Numbered from the stretch's first letter, positions 46,087 to 56,428 are shown. The stretch is 64,000 bases of DNA from Caldithrix sp. (GCA_020722815.1 DYKB01000015.1:41583-105582), one strand, 5' to 3'. A program made the numbers and translations. The notes: generated from the sequence alone by a model not told the origin.

Positions 46087-49000
46087 TTAATAATATATAA
46101 TTTTTTTAAAAAATTTTAAATTATTTATATTCAAAATTAAATAATAAATTCCATGTGTCACTTTTATTGAATTTCCATTTTTCCCATCCCACTCCATAAA
46201 ATAATTTCCAGAGAACTGATACTGGCATTCAATCAATTTTTTAACCAGTCTTCCTAAAATATCATAAATATCTAAAGAAATATATGCTGGATGAGGTAAA
46301 TAATAATTTACTATTGTCGTTTCTCGAAACGGATTCGGAAAATTCTGAAATAAAGTAAACTTATCAGGCAGCTTGAACTCATCCAGAACTTCCTGCTCAA
46401 TAATCCCCTGTTTCCCTAAAACGATTGTATACTTCTTATTTGCTTTACATTCAAAAGAATTATAATGAAGCGAATTCGTTTCCCTGAGATTTGTCTGAAA
46501 TTTTATATTTTGATCAATGACAAATGCTGAATAATCCAGTGGTATTGCTTCAATATTATTGAAAACAACCTTAACATCCCTATTTTTCAAATTTGTTTGT
46601 ATTTCCAGTTCCCAGGTGTTATATTCGTTATTCAGTGGTTGAATATCAGCCGCATAGAGACTGGCATTTTCGTTCCAATCCAGATGGGAAAAATAGGCCA
46701 TCACATAATCCCCCACACCTGGCGGTTCATAGCGATCGTATTCATCCCAGCCAACCGCAGCATTCGGGTGAATACCAAAATAAGTATAATTATCGACTGC
46801 CTGGCCGCAACTGACACTCAACTGAATTTTCCACGAATCCGCGTTTTCAGTTACATAATTTTCCCTGGCAAGCGCACCAGAAGGAGTTTGATCCAGATAA
46901 GGGTAAACAATGATTTCTGATTGACTCTCAGGTCGAACAGCGTAACCTTTCCATGGTTCAATAGCCTGAGTTTCAGCAATTCCAGACCAGCCTGTATTAT
47001 ATTTCACTAAATTTGCAACAACACGATTATCGCTATATCTAATACATGAAGCCGGCACATTAAAATTAAATGGATTCCCAATAATATTCCATTGCTCCGG
47101 TGTAATGGATATTCGGGCATAATTCGTTGTATCTTTTGCCAATTTGAGTGAAATATTTGAACTGAAAATTGTCATTCCAGGTCCTGTATCTATAATTTTT
47201 CCTGATTCACGAATAATGAACCAGAATCCTCTTCCGGGCATAAATGCATTAATATCCGGGTAATCGTAATATTTATTATCCCGATATTCAATCAAACGCC
47301 AGTTTTCGCCGCAATTATCTGGTCCCAAATCATCGATTAAAACACTTTTTGCATCCGGACTATTTAATATAAACGGAATCGAAATCATTTGATAACAATT
47401 TTCCTGCTCACCACCTTTTAATTCGAGTACATTTCCGGCGGAATCACTGGCAATTTCATTATCAAATTCAATGCAAATTGAAAAAAATTCACTACCATTT
47501 TCAGGTACGCAGCTTGAATTCCCCGCTTTATCCTGAGCACTGATATAATATTCAATCCCGCGGCTGGTTACAAATTCTCCCGGAATCATAACAGATTCAT
47601 TCTCAAACCCAATGGAAATATAGTCTTTCCTCCCTCCTTGTTTAAAAAATATTTTTTTCCAGTGGAGACCCGAATTATCTGATATCGAAATATTATTAAT
47701 TTGAATCGGTAAACCCCGCTGCGCATAGAAATTTTTCTGACTGTAAATAATCTTTGGTGGTTCGGTATCAGTTATGGTTTTGTCAACACCTGTACCACAC
47801 AAAGTCACCTTTTTTTCTCCCCAGGCATTCGTCTGAATATGTAATGTATCGTTATACTTTATAGCCGCTAAAGGCTTAAAAGTGACCCGAATCGTTTGGG
47901 TTTCTCCAGAAACTAGGCTGATATTCATTCGGGGATCGCACGTAAAGATATCAGGTAAAGAGTTTGTAATTGAATCTATCAACAATTCATCGGTTCCGGC
48001 ATTACGGATAATCATATCCCAACTTTTAAATTTTCCTATTTCCACTTCCCCAAAATCATATTCATTATCGACCAGAATTTTGGGAGCGATGCCCTCCCCG
48101 CTTAAATAAACTGTAATTCGTGGCGTATCAGGATCATTACCGCTGATAATCAAACTATCCTGATAAAAAAAAGTTGATTCGGGTATAAAAGTAACTTTTA
48201 CAAAAATTGAATCATTGCACGCAACCGAACCTTTCAATGGATCAACAACAAATACATTCGGATCGCCAATACCACTACAGCCAAAATTAAGTGGGGCACT
48301 ACCGCTATTTTTAACCGAAATTGTGTCAGTTATTGCTTGACCAATCGAGATTTTATTGAATTCGATCATTTTGCGATTTACCGCCATTATAGGAAATATA
48401 TTCTCTGATATACCGGTACCACTAACTGAAAGTAAAGTCGTATCCGCAAAAAGTCCATTATGATAAGAATCGCTTATTATTGACAGATTATCGCTATAAA
48501 CTGAACCACTCAAAGGTTTAAAATTAATTTTAATATCCAGACTACATCGCGGTGCGATTTGACCTTTTGAAGGAAATACTGAATATATGTTTGGATATTG
48601 AGAAAAGCTCATATTCGATATCGCAAGAACATCTTCCCCGTTATTTATAATAGATACAACCTGTTCCTTGGTATTCAAAACCTTTCCAGTGCCAAAATCA
48701 ATAATTTTATCTTTTTCGTAAATGTAAATTTCAGGAGCTATTCCTTTACCCTTTAAATTAACCGTTTTTTCGCCCCACGTGTCCGTTTCAATTGTCAAAA
48801 CATCAGGTCTATCACCTAATGAAATTGGCCTAAAAGTCACCTTAATTATACAACTTTCAGCAGGAGTTATCTTAATGTTACTTTTTGGTTCATAAGTATA
48901 ATCATTTAAAGGGCTATGTATTTCATTAATAATCAGTGTGTCATTGCCAGCATTTGAAATTATCATTGGCCATACTTTTGATTGACCAACCCGCACTTTT

Positions 49001-51303
49001 CCGAAATCGTATTCATTTTCCACGAGAATTCTGGGGGCGATTCCTTCACCGGTTAAAGGAATCGCTATTCGTGGCTGATAAGGATCGTTACTATAAATAA
49101 TCAAACTATCCTGAAAGAAAAAAGCCGAATCGGGTTTAAAGGTTACATTTATTGTCGATGAATCATGTTTTCTAATAGTAAATGAATCAGGTGATACAAA
49201 ATATCTGGATTTTGCACATAGTGTAAAACATTTAACATTAAGTGAAGCGCTACCCTGATTTTTAATTAATAAATCCAGATGTGTTTCCTTATTTTCCCTG
49301 GTTTTCGGAAAAGTTAATGACCCTTCCACTGCAATAATCGGCTCACAAAGAGTATAGTTAAGAACACCACAGCCATTAGTTCCAATATAAATTTCTAATT
49401 CATTATTCGCATTTTTATTTGAAATAATTGATAAAATACTTAAATCAGATAAGCTAGTTATCTCTGATAAATTATAATTGAGGCATTCCCACCGTTCGCC
49501 GCCATTTCGACTTAAGTAAATCCCTCCCCCTTCAGTGCCCGCCAATATTAATTTAGGTTCGGTTTGCATTGTTTTTAGTACATTCACGCGTAAAAAATTT
49601 AATTGGGGATTACTGGAAGGCATCCATCTTCCATTTTCCAGACAATAAACACCATGGTCAGTCCCGATTAATATTTTCTTTTCTCTTCTTGGAATTTCTT
49701 TAAACGAATTAATTAAAATTGCATGAATATTAAATTCATTTAAGCCATCTACTTTTTTCCAGTCAGCATTCCAATTTGATGCTTCCAGTAGCCCGCCTCC
49801 GTAGGTTCCGGCATAATATTTATTATTTTGATCATCCGGAAAAATTGCCAACGAGCGAATGTAAGGATCCGAACTGTTTAATTGCCATACGAAGGGTGCT
49901 GTTCTTGAATAGATACCTTCATCAGTTCCAACTATTATTTTACTATTCCCATAATCTGATAGTGTATCCAGATAAAGAGCATTACATCCGTTAGGTAATT
50001 TTGTCTGGTCATTTTTTTTCCAGTCGATTATTTGGAGAGAACCTTCTCCAACACCCCACATCCATTGGGTGGCTAAATATAGTGATTTTTTTTTTGTATC
50101 ATTTAATATATCAAAAATATATTTTCCATAAGCCTGGGATTTGAATTCTTTCCATTCTAATTTTTGGTATTTTAACTCACTCCCATATAAACCACCTTCG
50201 GCTGCTCCCAGTAAAATTAAAGAATCCTCATTTTGAACAAACTCAAGATCGCGAATCCATAACGCTTCGAGTCCATCATTACGTGGACTCCACCCTTTCG
50301 CGACATCTTTAACTGAAGCAGTGAAAACACCGCCACCTGTAGCCGCAAGAAGTTTTAGATCATTATTGTTTCTAATAATCTGCAAATTAGTTATTCCACT
50401 AAAGGGCATCGTACTATTTTCATATTCGACTTTTTGCCATTTATTACCTTGCCAACTATATATTCCATTACTTTCAGTACCAGCAAAAAATCCACTATTT
50501 ATATTTTGATTAATAGCAAACGAAATTACAATATCATTAATCCCGGTACCAAACTCTTCCCAATTTTCACCATAATCGTTACTCATTAAAACCTGTTTAT
50601 CAGTACCCGTATAAATAGTACCTGATTTTACTGGATCCTGTATAAAAGTGCAAACAATACGATCTGCAGTACCACTTTTTGAACCATCCTCTTCAACTTC
50701 GCCTAAATTTCTATATTTCCAAATGCCTTTCCCATGGGTTCCGACGAGGATAAACTCGCCAGTATCATCTTTTCCAGTAAAAATAGCATTAATATATTTA
50801 TGTTCATCGAGATTTTTCCACGTTTTGGCACAATCATCACTCCGCCATAAGCCTTTTGTTGTTCCAGCAAAAAGAATATCACCAGAAAAAAATAAAAGTG
50901 ATAAAACTTCTAAATTATTGGGAAAACTGAAACGCCAGTTCTCTCCTGAATCATCTGAAATGAATAAACCATTTTTAGTGCCAACAAGAATTATATCTGT
51001 ATTATTTGGATGAATTGTAATACAATTGACATTCCAGTTAAAAAGTCCTTTATTTTTACGGTCCCAATTGCTGCCACTATTCGTACTCTTAAAAATCCCA
51101 CCACCGAGTGTGCCAACATAAATAATTTGATCATTACTGGTCGAAGCTATCGCTAATGTTGTTGCATGACCGCCAAAAAGTCCATTATTATGGAAACTCC
51201 AGGAGTTCGTTTCTGCAAAACTGATCTCTCCCAATATCAGGAATAGTATAAGAGATATAAATATTTTAAAAATCTGATTATTTTGTTTTAAAATTAAAAT
51301 CAT
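46087..51303 (-). CDS. Giant secreted beta-propeller/ASH protein with type IX sorting domain
   Basis: 1738 residues with a signal peptide (about 12-30). Residues 45-650 are BNR/sortilin-type propeller repeats with Asp-box motifs (STNSGSNWD, SDDSGENWR, SNDYGENWE) and many VGT-x-GGG-like strands. Residues about 652-1170 are four or so ASH/choice-of-anchor-D repeats (DFGKVRVGQSKVWPMIISNAG, NEYDFGEVEIGKFKSWDMII). Further beta domains follow, and the last ~95 residues are a type IX secretion sorting domain (LFQNFPNPFRETTIVNYYLP, VYDILGRLVKKLI-type motif, GIYYLILN). It is likely displayed on the cell surface. It is the first gene of the five-gene operon. Base composition is normal until the last ~60 codons, then turns AT-rich. 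Confidence 0.88.
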   Translation of the reverse strand: MILILKQNNQIFKIFISLILFLILGEISFAETNSWSFHNNGLFGGHATTLAIASTSNDQIIYVGTLGGGIFKSTNSGSNWDRKNKGLFNWNVNCITIHPNNTDIILVGTKNGLFISDDSGENWRFSFPNNLEVLSLLFFSGDILFAGTTKGLWRSDDCAKTWKNLDEHKYINAIFTGKDDTGEFILVGTHGKGIWKYRNLGEVEEDGSKSGTADRIVCTFIQDPVKSGTIYTGTDKQVLMSNDYGENWEEFGTGINDIVISFAINQNINSGFFAGTESNGIYSWQGNKWQKVEYENSTMPFSGITNLQIIRNNNDLKLLAATGGGVFTASVKDVAKGWSPRNDGLEALWIRDLEFVQNEDSLILLGAAEGGLYGSELKYQKLEWKEFKSQAYGKYIFDILNDTKKKSLYLATQWMWGVGEGSLQIIDWKKNDQTKLPNGCNALYLDTLSDYGNSKIIVGTDEGIYSRTAPFVWQLNSSDPYIRSLAIFPDDQNNKYYAGTYGGGLLEASNWNADWKKVDGLNEFNIHAILINSFKEIPRREKKILIGTDHGVYCLENGRWMPSSNPQLNFLRVNVLKTMQTEPKLILAGTEGGGIYLSRNGGERWECLNYNLSEITSLSDLSILSIISNKNANNELEIYIGTNGCGVLNYTLCEPIIAVEGSLTFPKTRENKETHLDLLIKNQGSASLNVKCFTLCAKSRYFVSPDSFTIRKHDSSTINVTFKPDSAFFFQDSLIIYSNDPYQPRIAIPLTGEGIAPRILVENEYDFGKVRVGQSKVWPMIISNAGNDTLIINEIHSPLNDYTYEPKSNIKITPAESCIIKVTFRPISLGDRPDVLTIETDTWGEKTVNLKGKGIAPEIYIYEKDKIIDFGTGKVLNTKEQVVSIINNGEDVLAISNMSFSQYPNIYSVFPSKGQIAPRCSLDIKINFKPLSGSVYSDNLSIISDSYHNGLFADTTLLSVSGTGISENIFPIMAVNRKMIEFNKISIGQAITDTISVKNSGSAPLNFGCSGIGDPNVFVVDPLKGSVACNDSIFVKVTFIPESTFFYQDSLIISGNDPDTPRITVYLSGEGIAPKILVDNEYDFGEVEIGKFKSWDMIIRNAGTDELLIDSITNSLPDIFTCDPRMNISLVSGETQTIRVTFKPLAAIKYNDTLHIQTNAWGEKKVTLCGTGVDKTITDTEPPKIIYSQKNFYAQRGLPIQINNISISDNSGLHWKKIFFKQGGRKDYISIGFENESVMIPGEFVTSRGIEYYISAQDKAGNSSCVPENGSEFFSICIEFDNEIASDSAGNVLELKGGEQENCYQMISIPFILNSPDAKSVLIDDLGPDNCGENWRLIEYRDNKYYDYPDINAFMPGRGFWFIIRESGKIIDTGPGMTIFSSNISLKLAKDTTNYARISITPEQWNIIGNPFNFNVPASCIRYSDNRVVANLVKYNTGWSGIAETQAIEPWKGYAVRPESQSEIIVYPYLDQTPSGALARENYVTENADSWKIQLSVSCGQAVDNYTYFGIHPNAAVGWDEYDRYEPPGVGDYVMAYFSHLDWNENASLYAADIQPLNNEYNTWELEIQTNLKNRDVKVVFNNIEAIPLDYSAFVIDQNIKFQTNLRETNSLHYNSFECKANKKYTIVLGKQGIIEQEVLDEFKLPDKFTLFQNFPNPFRETTIVNYYLPHPAYISLDIYDILGRLVKKLIECQYQFSGNYFMEWDGKNGNSIKVTHGIYYLILNINNLKFFKKIIYY

Positions 51304-52161
51304 AAGAGATTATCAATATTATCAGTTAATAGTTGTTCTCAATTCAGCTATCCGTTTAAATTCCGTCTAAAGGCTTTGACCTATCCTCTAAAGTACCTTA
51401 TGAACTCCAAACTACAACTACTCGATAAATCTTAATATTTTAAAAACGACCAGAGAAAAAAATGCAGATAAAAATTATACTTTTATGTCCTGTTTACAAG
51501 TTACTTGAAATTCATGCACTCTAATAAATAGCTAAAACTTTAACTGGAAATAAAATTATCAAATTAACTTACCCACCAATCAATAAATTACATTTATGCA
51601 ATAAAACCGAATCTTGAAATTCACTGATAAAGCAATAACGAATTCACATTATTAAATATGTTTAATTGATATGTTTTGGTAATTTAAGCTGTTATTCGAG
51701 TCCTTTAATAAAATTTTAAAAATGTAATAAAAATGGACATAGTTATCCCTTTAGGAGGGAGGCCCAAGTTGCAAGGTGTGAAAATCACGTAGAAAAACAC
51801 GTCAAAGATGTATTTCCTCCTCCAGAGATTCTCCTGAATCAAGCATAATTCCTATTGGTATGAAGAAAAACAAAAAAGTTACAACAAGATGTAAATATAA
51901 TCTACATATTTTTTAATCTTAATGTCAAGAGATTTTTTAATAAAAATTAACATCTTTATGTCGTTACTGACAGATTATAGTAGGAAATCGCTATAAGTTA
52001 GACTTATTAATTTGGTTCACGAAATCAGAATTGATTCTTAAAGAGGAATTTGATAAAATATCAGACTTTTCCATTAAGAAGTTCTTACTTCCTTTTAAAT
52101 GGTCTTTGTATCTTGATATATTTTGTAGTAAAAAATGACAATATTAACACCTGAAGAACCC
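51304..52161. other. 858-bp region without a gene
   Basis: It lies upstream of the minus-strand propeller gene and downstream of the ABC binding-protein gene. No open frame is convincing. A purine-rich AGGAGGGAGG block (51753-51762) can pair with TCCTCCTCC (51815-51823), and GATTC-TCCT-GAATC (51827-51840) forms a small hairpin. This may be a structured leader or terminator. Confidence 0.45.
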
Positions 52162-53130
52162 CTACTCCCGATACTCCCCCCTCAACTCCTTCGACTTTTG
52201 CTCCAGCACACTCCGATCAATAATTTCAACCTCAACCGGTACCAATTCCGGAACAGTTTCCCCACGCAAATATTTGGCAATGGTTTCGATGGTTAATTGC
52301 GCGATTTTACGGGGGTATTGGGCGACGTCGGCGATGAAGATATTGCCATTTTGAATCGCGGTCAGGGCTTCGGGTTGGGCATCGAAGCCGATGAGAAAGA
52401 TGTTCTTGCGGCTGGCGGCTTCAATGGCAGCGAGGGCGCCGAGTGCCGATTCGTCGTTAACGGCAAAGACGCCATTCAGTTGCTGGTGGCTTTGCAAAAT
52501 ATCTTCCATGACCCGCATCCCGCGGTCACGGACGCCACCTCCATTCAATTGGGCAACGACCTGAATTTCCGGGAAGGCCTCCAGGGCTTTTTTAAAGCCA
52601 ATCACGCGCATAATGGCGGTTTCAGTGTTGGGCTCTTCCAGTATGGCGACACGGCCTTTTCCATTAAGTAATTTTACCATATAGTCGCCGGCCAATTTCC
52701 CACCCAATTCATTGTCGGAAGCGATATGGGAAACCACTTTGCCGCCCATTGCCCGAATATCTGACGTAAAGACCGGCACACCCGCTTCATTGGCTTTATC
52801 AATTGCGGGGATAATTCCACGGGAATCGCAGGGGCATAAAACGATGGCATCTACCTGTTTGACAATAAAATTATCCACATGATTAAAATGCTTCACCAGA
52901 TCCCATTCACCGGTATCTATTAAAAGACGAATATTCTCTTTTTGGGCGGTTTCAATCATGCCGGCTTCCAGTTCGCGGTAAAATGGGTGTTCACGGGTTA
53001 ATAACGAGACACCGACTGTAAATTGACCTGATGTTTGATTTTCGTCTTCGGTCGTTTTCTTTTGACAACCCGAATTGCTGAGGATTAATATCATCAGAAT
53101 GGTTGATAAAATTGGCATTAATTTTTTCAT
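52162..53130 (-). CDS. Ribose-type sugar ABC transporter substrate-binding lipoprotein
   Basis: 322 residues from the ATG at 53128-53130, preceded by AAAGGAG; nine upstream codons are open but lie before the signal peptide. Lipobox ILSNSGC. The mature protein is a periplasmic binding protein of the RbsB/LacI-like fold (FTVGVSLLTREHPFYRELEAG, then KQVDAIVLCPCDSRGIIPAI, ASDNELGGKLAGDY, AVNDESALGALAAIEAA). It would deliver a monosaccharide or similar ligand to the permease encoded at 54.8-55.8 kb. The two are separated by an L-serine dehydratase gene. Confidence 0.9.
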   Translation of the reverse strand: MKKLMPILSTILMILILSNSGCQKKTTEDENQTSGQFTVGVSLLTREHPFYRELEAGMIETAQKENIRLLIDTGEWDLVKHFNHVDNFIVKQVDAIVLCPCDSRGIIPAIDKANEAGVPVFTSDIRAMGGKVVSHIASDNELGGKLAGDYMVKLLNGKGRVAILEEPNTETAIMRVIGFKKALEAFPEIQVVAQLNGGGVRDRGMRVMEDILQSHQQLNGVFAVNDESALGALAAIEAASRKNIFLIGFDAQPEALTAIQNGNIFIADVAQYPRKIAQLTIETIAKYLRGETVPELVPVEVEIIDRSVLEQKSKELRGEYRE

Positions 53131-53461
53131 ATTTACTCCTTTGTTGGCTTTTGGCATCTGGCTACTGGCTTTTAGCTGATGGCTGTTAGCATTTTGAATT
53201 CGTTTACTAAATCAGATCGTTAGTTAAACCTAAAAAGGTTCGATTCTTTATTTGTCTTTAAAATTCAATTTTTCTAAAAATGTAGGTGAAATTAGTATCC
53301 ACTCAATAAAACATGGTCGTACACCCTTTCAAAGGTTTTAAACCTTTGAAAAGGTGCTACCGGATCAAATTTTCCGAATTATCCATTCCGCAAGAAATTT
53401 TAATGCTGTCAGTATAAAAAATCAATAGCCAAAGGCCAATTGCCAAAAGCCAGATGCCGCG
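53131..53461. other. Intergenic region with nested inverted repeats
   Basis: A perfect inner palindrome (CTTTCAAAGGTTTTAAACC against TTTGAAAAG, about 53325-53353) lies within outer arms GGCATCTGGCT (53153-53163) and AGCCAGATGCC (about 53449-53459) that flank almost the whole gap. It looks like a small palindromic insertion between two genes of one transcription unit. Confidence 0.55.
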
Positions 53462-54661
53462 TTATTTCGGCTTATAAAACACAGCCAATCCCCCTGCCGA
53501 AGTTTCGCGATAAAGTGACGGCAGGGCATGGCCAGTGGATAGCATGACGCCGACTACCTGGTCAAATGAAATCAGATGCGTCCCGTCAGTGAACAGGGCA
53601 TAATCGGCGCTGGAAAAGGCACGGGCTGCGGCAACGGCGTTTCGTTCAATACAGGGGATTTGAACCAGTCCCGCTACGGGATCGCAGGTCAATCCGAGAT
53701 GATGTTCAAGCCCCATTTCGGCAGCGTACTCGATTTGTCGCACGGTGCCTCCCATGAGCTGTGTCAGGGCGCCGGCGGCCATGGCACAGGCCACGCCAAT
53801 TTCGCCCTGACAACCAACCTGGGCGCCTGAAATCGAAGCATTGGTTTTAGCGAGATTTCCAATTAAGCCAGCCGTCGCCAGTGCGCGTAAAATGGCGTCA
53901 TCATTGACGGGTAAATTTTCACGGGCATAACGCAAAGTCGCTGGCAGGACGCCACAGGAACCGCAGGTCGGCGCGGTGACAACGACACCACCCGACGCAT
54001 TTTCTTCCGCCACTGCCAGGGCGTACGCCGATAAAAAGCCAGTCCTTTTAAAGTGTTCACCCGCCATAGATGCTTTGCGATAGAATGCCCAGGCCTTGCG
54101 CGCCAATCCCAATCCACCCGGCAAAACACCTTCCGCCTGAATTCCCCGATCCATGGCCGCCTGCATCGTTTGCCAGATTTCCTGAAAAAATAGCCAGATT
54201 TCCGCATCTTCATTCTCCAGGACATATTCCCAGAGTGATTTGCCGGCACTTTCACAATAATGAATAATATCGTCCATAAAATGGAGTGGATAAATTGTCG
54301 ATGCGGTTTCAGTTTCATGGCCAGTTTTCAGTTCGCCCCCGCCGGTACTGTAGACTTCCCACACATCAATGGATTGGTGCTGCACATCAAAAGCCTCAAA
54401 CCGCATGCCGTTGGGATGGAAGGGTAATTGTTCATTGGCCAGCCATATCACCTTCACTGGCAGCGGAGCCAGGGCGTTATGAATGGCCTCATCCGTCAGG
54501 TGGCCTTTGCCAGTAGCCGCCAGGCTGCCATATAAAGTAACCTGAAATGACATTGCATTCGGATTTTTTTGACGAAAAATTTCGGCTGCCTTTCGCGGGG
54601 CCATGGTATGGCTGCTGGAAGGGCCGGTGCCGGTTCGATAGAGTTCGCGAATTGAGTTCAT
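53462..54661 (-). CDS. sdaA: L-serine ammonia-lyase, iron-sulfur type, single chain
   Basis: A 399-residue enzyme converting L-serine to pyruvate and ammonia. The N-terminal beta domain starts SIRELYRTGTGPSSSHTMAP (substrate-binding SSSH), and the catalytic alpha domain holds the [4Fe-4S] cysteines in APTCGSCG, GCQGEIG and LTCDPVAGLVQIPCIERN. Both domains in one chain is the SdaA layout. It is oxygen-sensitive, in line with PFOR in the same window, which would use the pyruvate. It sits between ABC permease and binding-protein genes on the same strand, suggesting that the transported ligand and serine catabolism are linked or merely co-located. Confidence 0.93.
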   Translation of the reverse strand: MNSIRELYRTGTGPSSSHTMAPRKAAEIFRQKNPNAMSFQVTLYGSLAATGKGHLTDEAIHNALAPLPVKVIWLANEQLPFHPNGMRFEAFDVQHQSIDVWEVYSTGGGELKTGHETETASTIYPLHFMDDIIHYCESAGKSLWEYVLENEDAEIWLFFQEIWQTMQAAMDRGIQAEGVLPGGLGLARKAWAFYRKASMAGEHFKRTGFLSAYALAVAEENASGGVVVTAPTCGSCGVLPATLRYARENLPVNDDAILRALATAGLIGNLAKTNASISGAQVGCQGEIGVACAMAAGALTQLMGGTVRQIEYAAEMGLEHHLGLTCDPVAGLVQIPCIERNAVAAARAFSSADYALFTDGTHLISFDQVVGVMLSTGHALPSLYRETSAGGLAVFYKPK

Positions 54662-54824
54662 AAATATGTTGGTTGCTTTTAAATGATTTTATTATACAAA
54701 TTATAGCGACAGCGTGAATAAGCCCCAAAAATGTATTTTAACCACAGATTTCGCAAATTTCATAAATTAGAATCGGTGAAATCTTGGGTTATTCTGTCTG
54801 AAATAGCCAATTAATACATTGGAA

Positions 54825-55826
54825 TTACTGATTGCGTTTCAGATAATTGTCCAATAATACCGCCGCAACAATCACCAGCCCGAGTATCACCTGCTGCCAA
54901 TAGGACGAGACATTCATCAGATTCAGCCCATTGTACAACACGCCAATTATCAGCACCCCAAAAAAGGTGCCGCTGATACGTCCGGAGCCGCCGGATAAAC
55001 TTGTCCCACCGACGACCACCGAAGCAATGACATATAATTCATACATGAGCCCGGAATTGGGAACTCCCGCGCCCAATCGGGATGTCAGGACTACGCCGCT
55101 AAGAGCGGTCAGGCCTCCTGCCAGCGCGTATACCCAAAATTTGACTCGTCTGGTTTTAACGCCGGAAAGTCGGGTGGCTTCTTCGTTACCGCCAATCGCA
55201 TAAACATAGCGGCCGAAAGTCGTCTGGGAGAGCAATAGCTGTCCCGCAACAAACACCACTAACATGATGATGACCGGCATCGGGATGATTCCCAGATGAC
55301 CTCTTCCCAGCCAGGCGAACTCACGTGGCAAATTACCAATGGAAAGTCCGCCCGAAAGCAACATCGCCCCGCCGCGACAGACGGTCATCATCGCCAGGGT
55401 AATGATGAATGGTGCGAGGTTAAAGCGCGTAATGACCCACCCAGACAGTGCGCCATTCAGGAAACCAATCAAAAGGGCGGCCAGAATCGCCATTAACACC
55501 AACATCGATGCCGGGAGCGCTTCTATTCGCAAAATCAGGCCCGTCACAACCCCCACAATGGCGACCACAGAACCGACTGACAGATCAATTCCCCCGGTGA
55601 TGATGATGAACGTCATTCCCACCGCAATGATTCCATAAATCACAATTTGATTGACGACATTTAAAATGTTCGGTACCGTAAAAAAATACTCTGTCCAGAG
55701 AGCAAAAATAAGACATTCAAGTACAAAAACCAACATGATGCCATACTGTCGCAGTAATTGGCGAAATGTCGTTCGGGTTAAAGCTGTCGCAACTGTTAAT
55801 TCGCTTCGCGTCACTGAATTTATCAC
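54825..55826 (-). CDS. Ribose-type sugar ABC transporter permease
   Basis: A 333-residue inner-membrane protein with about 10 helices of the BPD_transp_2/RbsC family: ITGGIDLSVGSVVAI near residue 80, FNLAPFIITLAMM, GNEEATRLSGVKTRRVK (cytoplasmic coupling loop), and VVGGTSLSGGSGRISGTFFG. It starts at a GTG (55824-55826) with GGGAG 8 bases before it. It forms a transporter with the binding protein at 52.2-53.1 kb. No ATP-binding subunit gene is found in the 600 bases upstream or between these genes. Confidence 0.9.
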   Translation of the reverse strand: MINSVTRSELTVATALTRTTFRQLLRQYGIMLVFVLECLIFALWTEYFFTVPNILNVVNQIVIYGIIAVGMTFIIITGGIDLSVGSVVAIVGVVTGLILRIEALPASMLVLMAILAALLIGFLNGALSGWVITRFNLAPFIITLAMMTVCRGGAMLLSGGLSIGNLPREFAWLGRGHLGIIPMPVIIMLVVFVAGQLLLSQTTFGRYVYAIGGNEEATRLSGVKTRRVKFWVYALAGGLTALSGVVLTSRLGAGVPNSGLMYELYVIASVVVGGTSLSGGSGRISGTFFGVLIIGVLYNGLNLMNVSSYWQQVILGLVIVAAVLLDNYLKRNQ

Positions 55827-56428
55827 TGATTCGTCTCCCTTCGCAAAAAGAATGTTTTTTTCCAGCGCCCGGGTTATACTGACAGCGAAATGGTTTTCGG
55901 ATTTTTATAATCAGGCCCGCCCCTAAATTCCATTGATGTCAGGCTAATATTATAACAATATAAATTTCAATAGGTTACTATTGATTTGTCGTAGCCACTC
56001 ACAGGTGTGATAAAATAAAAGCTTCTGTCATGCCCGAGTGTATTAAACGTGTATTCCCCCATAAATTGAAAGGGAATTTAATAAATTTAAGAATGATCTT
56101 CAAGAGGGAATTTTAAAAAATGGCGTTAAGGAGTCGCTTTATAAAAAAAACTTGTTGAATGAATTACCACTCAGGTTCAGGGTTCAATGGTTACCGGTTT
56201 CGGGTGATGAAATATAAAAAACGAAAAGTTTTAAACTGTAAACCAGCCCACCGGAGTAGCGAGAATAAAACAAAATAATTTAAGGCAGAACAATAAGCGT
56301 AAAACTCCCAAAGATAATGGATTATATTAGATTTATCTTATCATTAAGTTTTATTAAACGAATCATTCGGCCATAAAAGTTATTTTTTAAAAAATACAGC
56401 TTTTAACAAAAACTGGTAATTAATCCTG
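55827..56428. other. 600-bp region without a gene
   Basis: It lies between the 7-heme lipoprotein gene and the permease gene, both on the minus strand. It is AT-rich, with only short or shadow frames. The palindrome ATTTTTTAAAAAAT (about 56381-56394) follows the cytochrome stop and could be a weak terminator. Confidence 0.45.
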
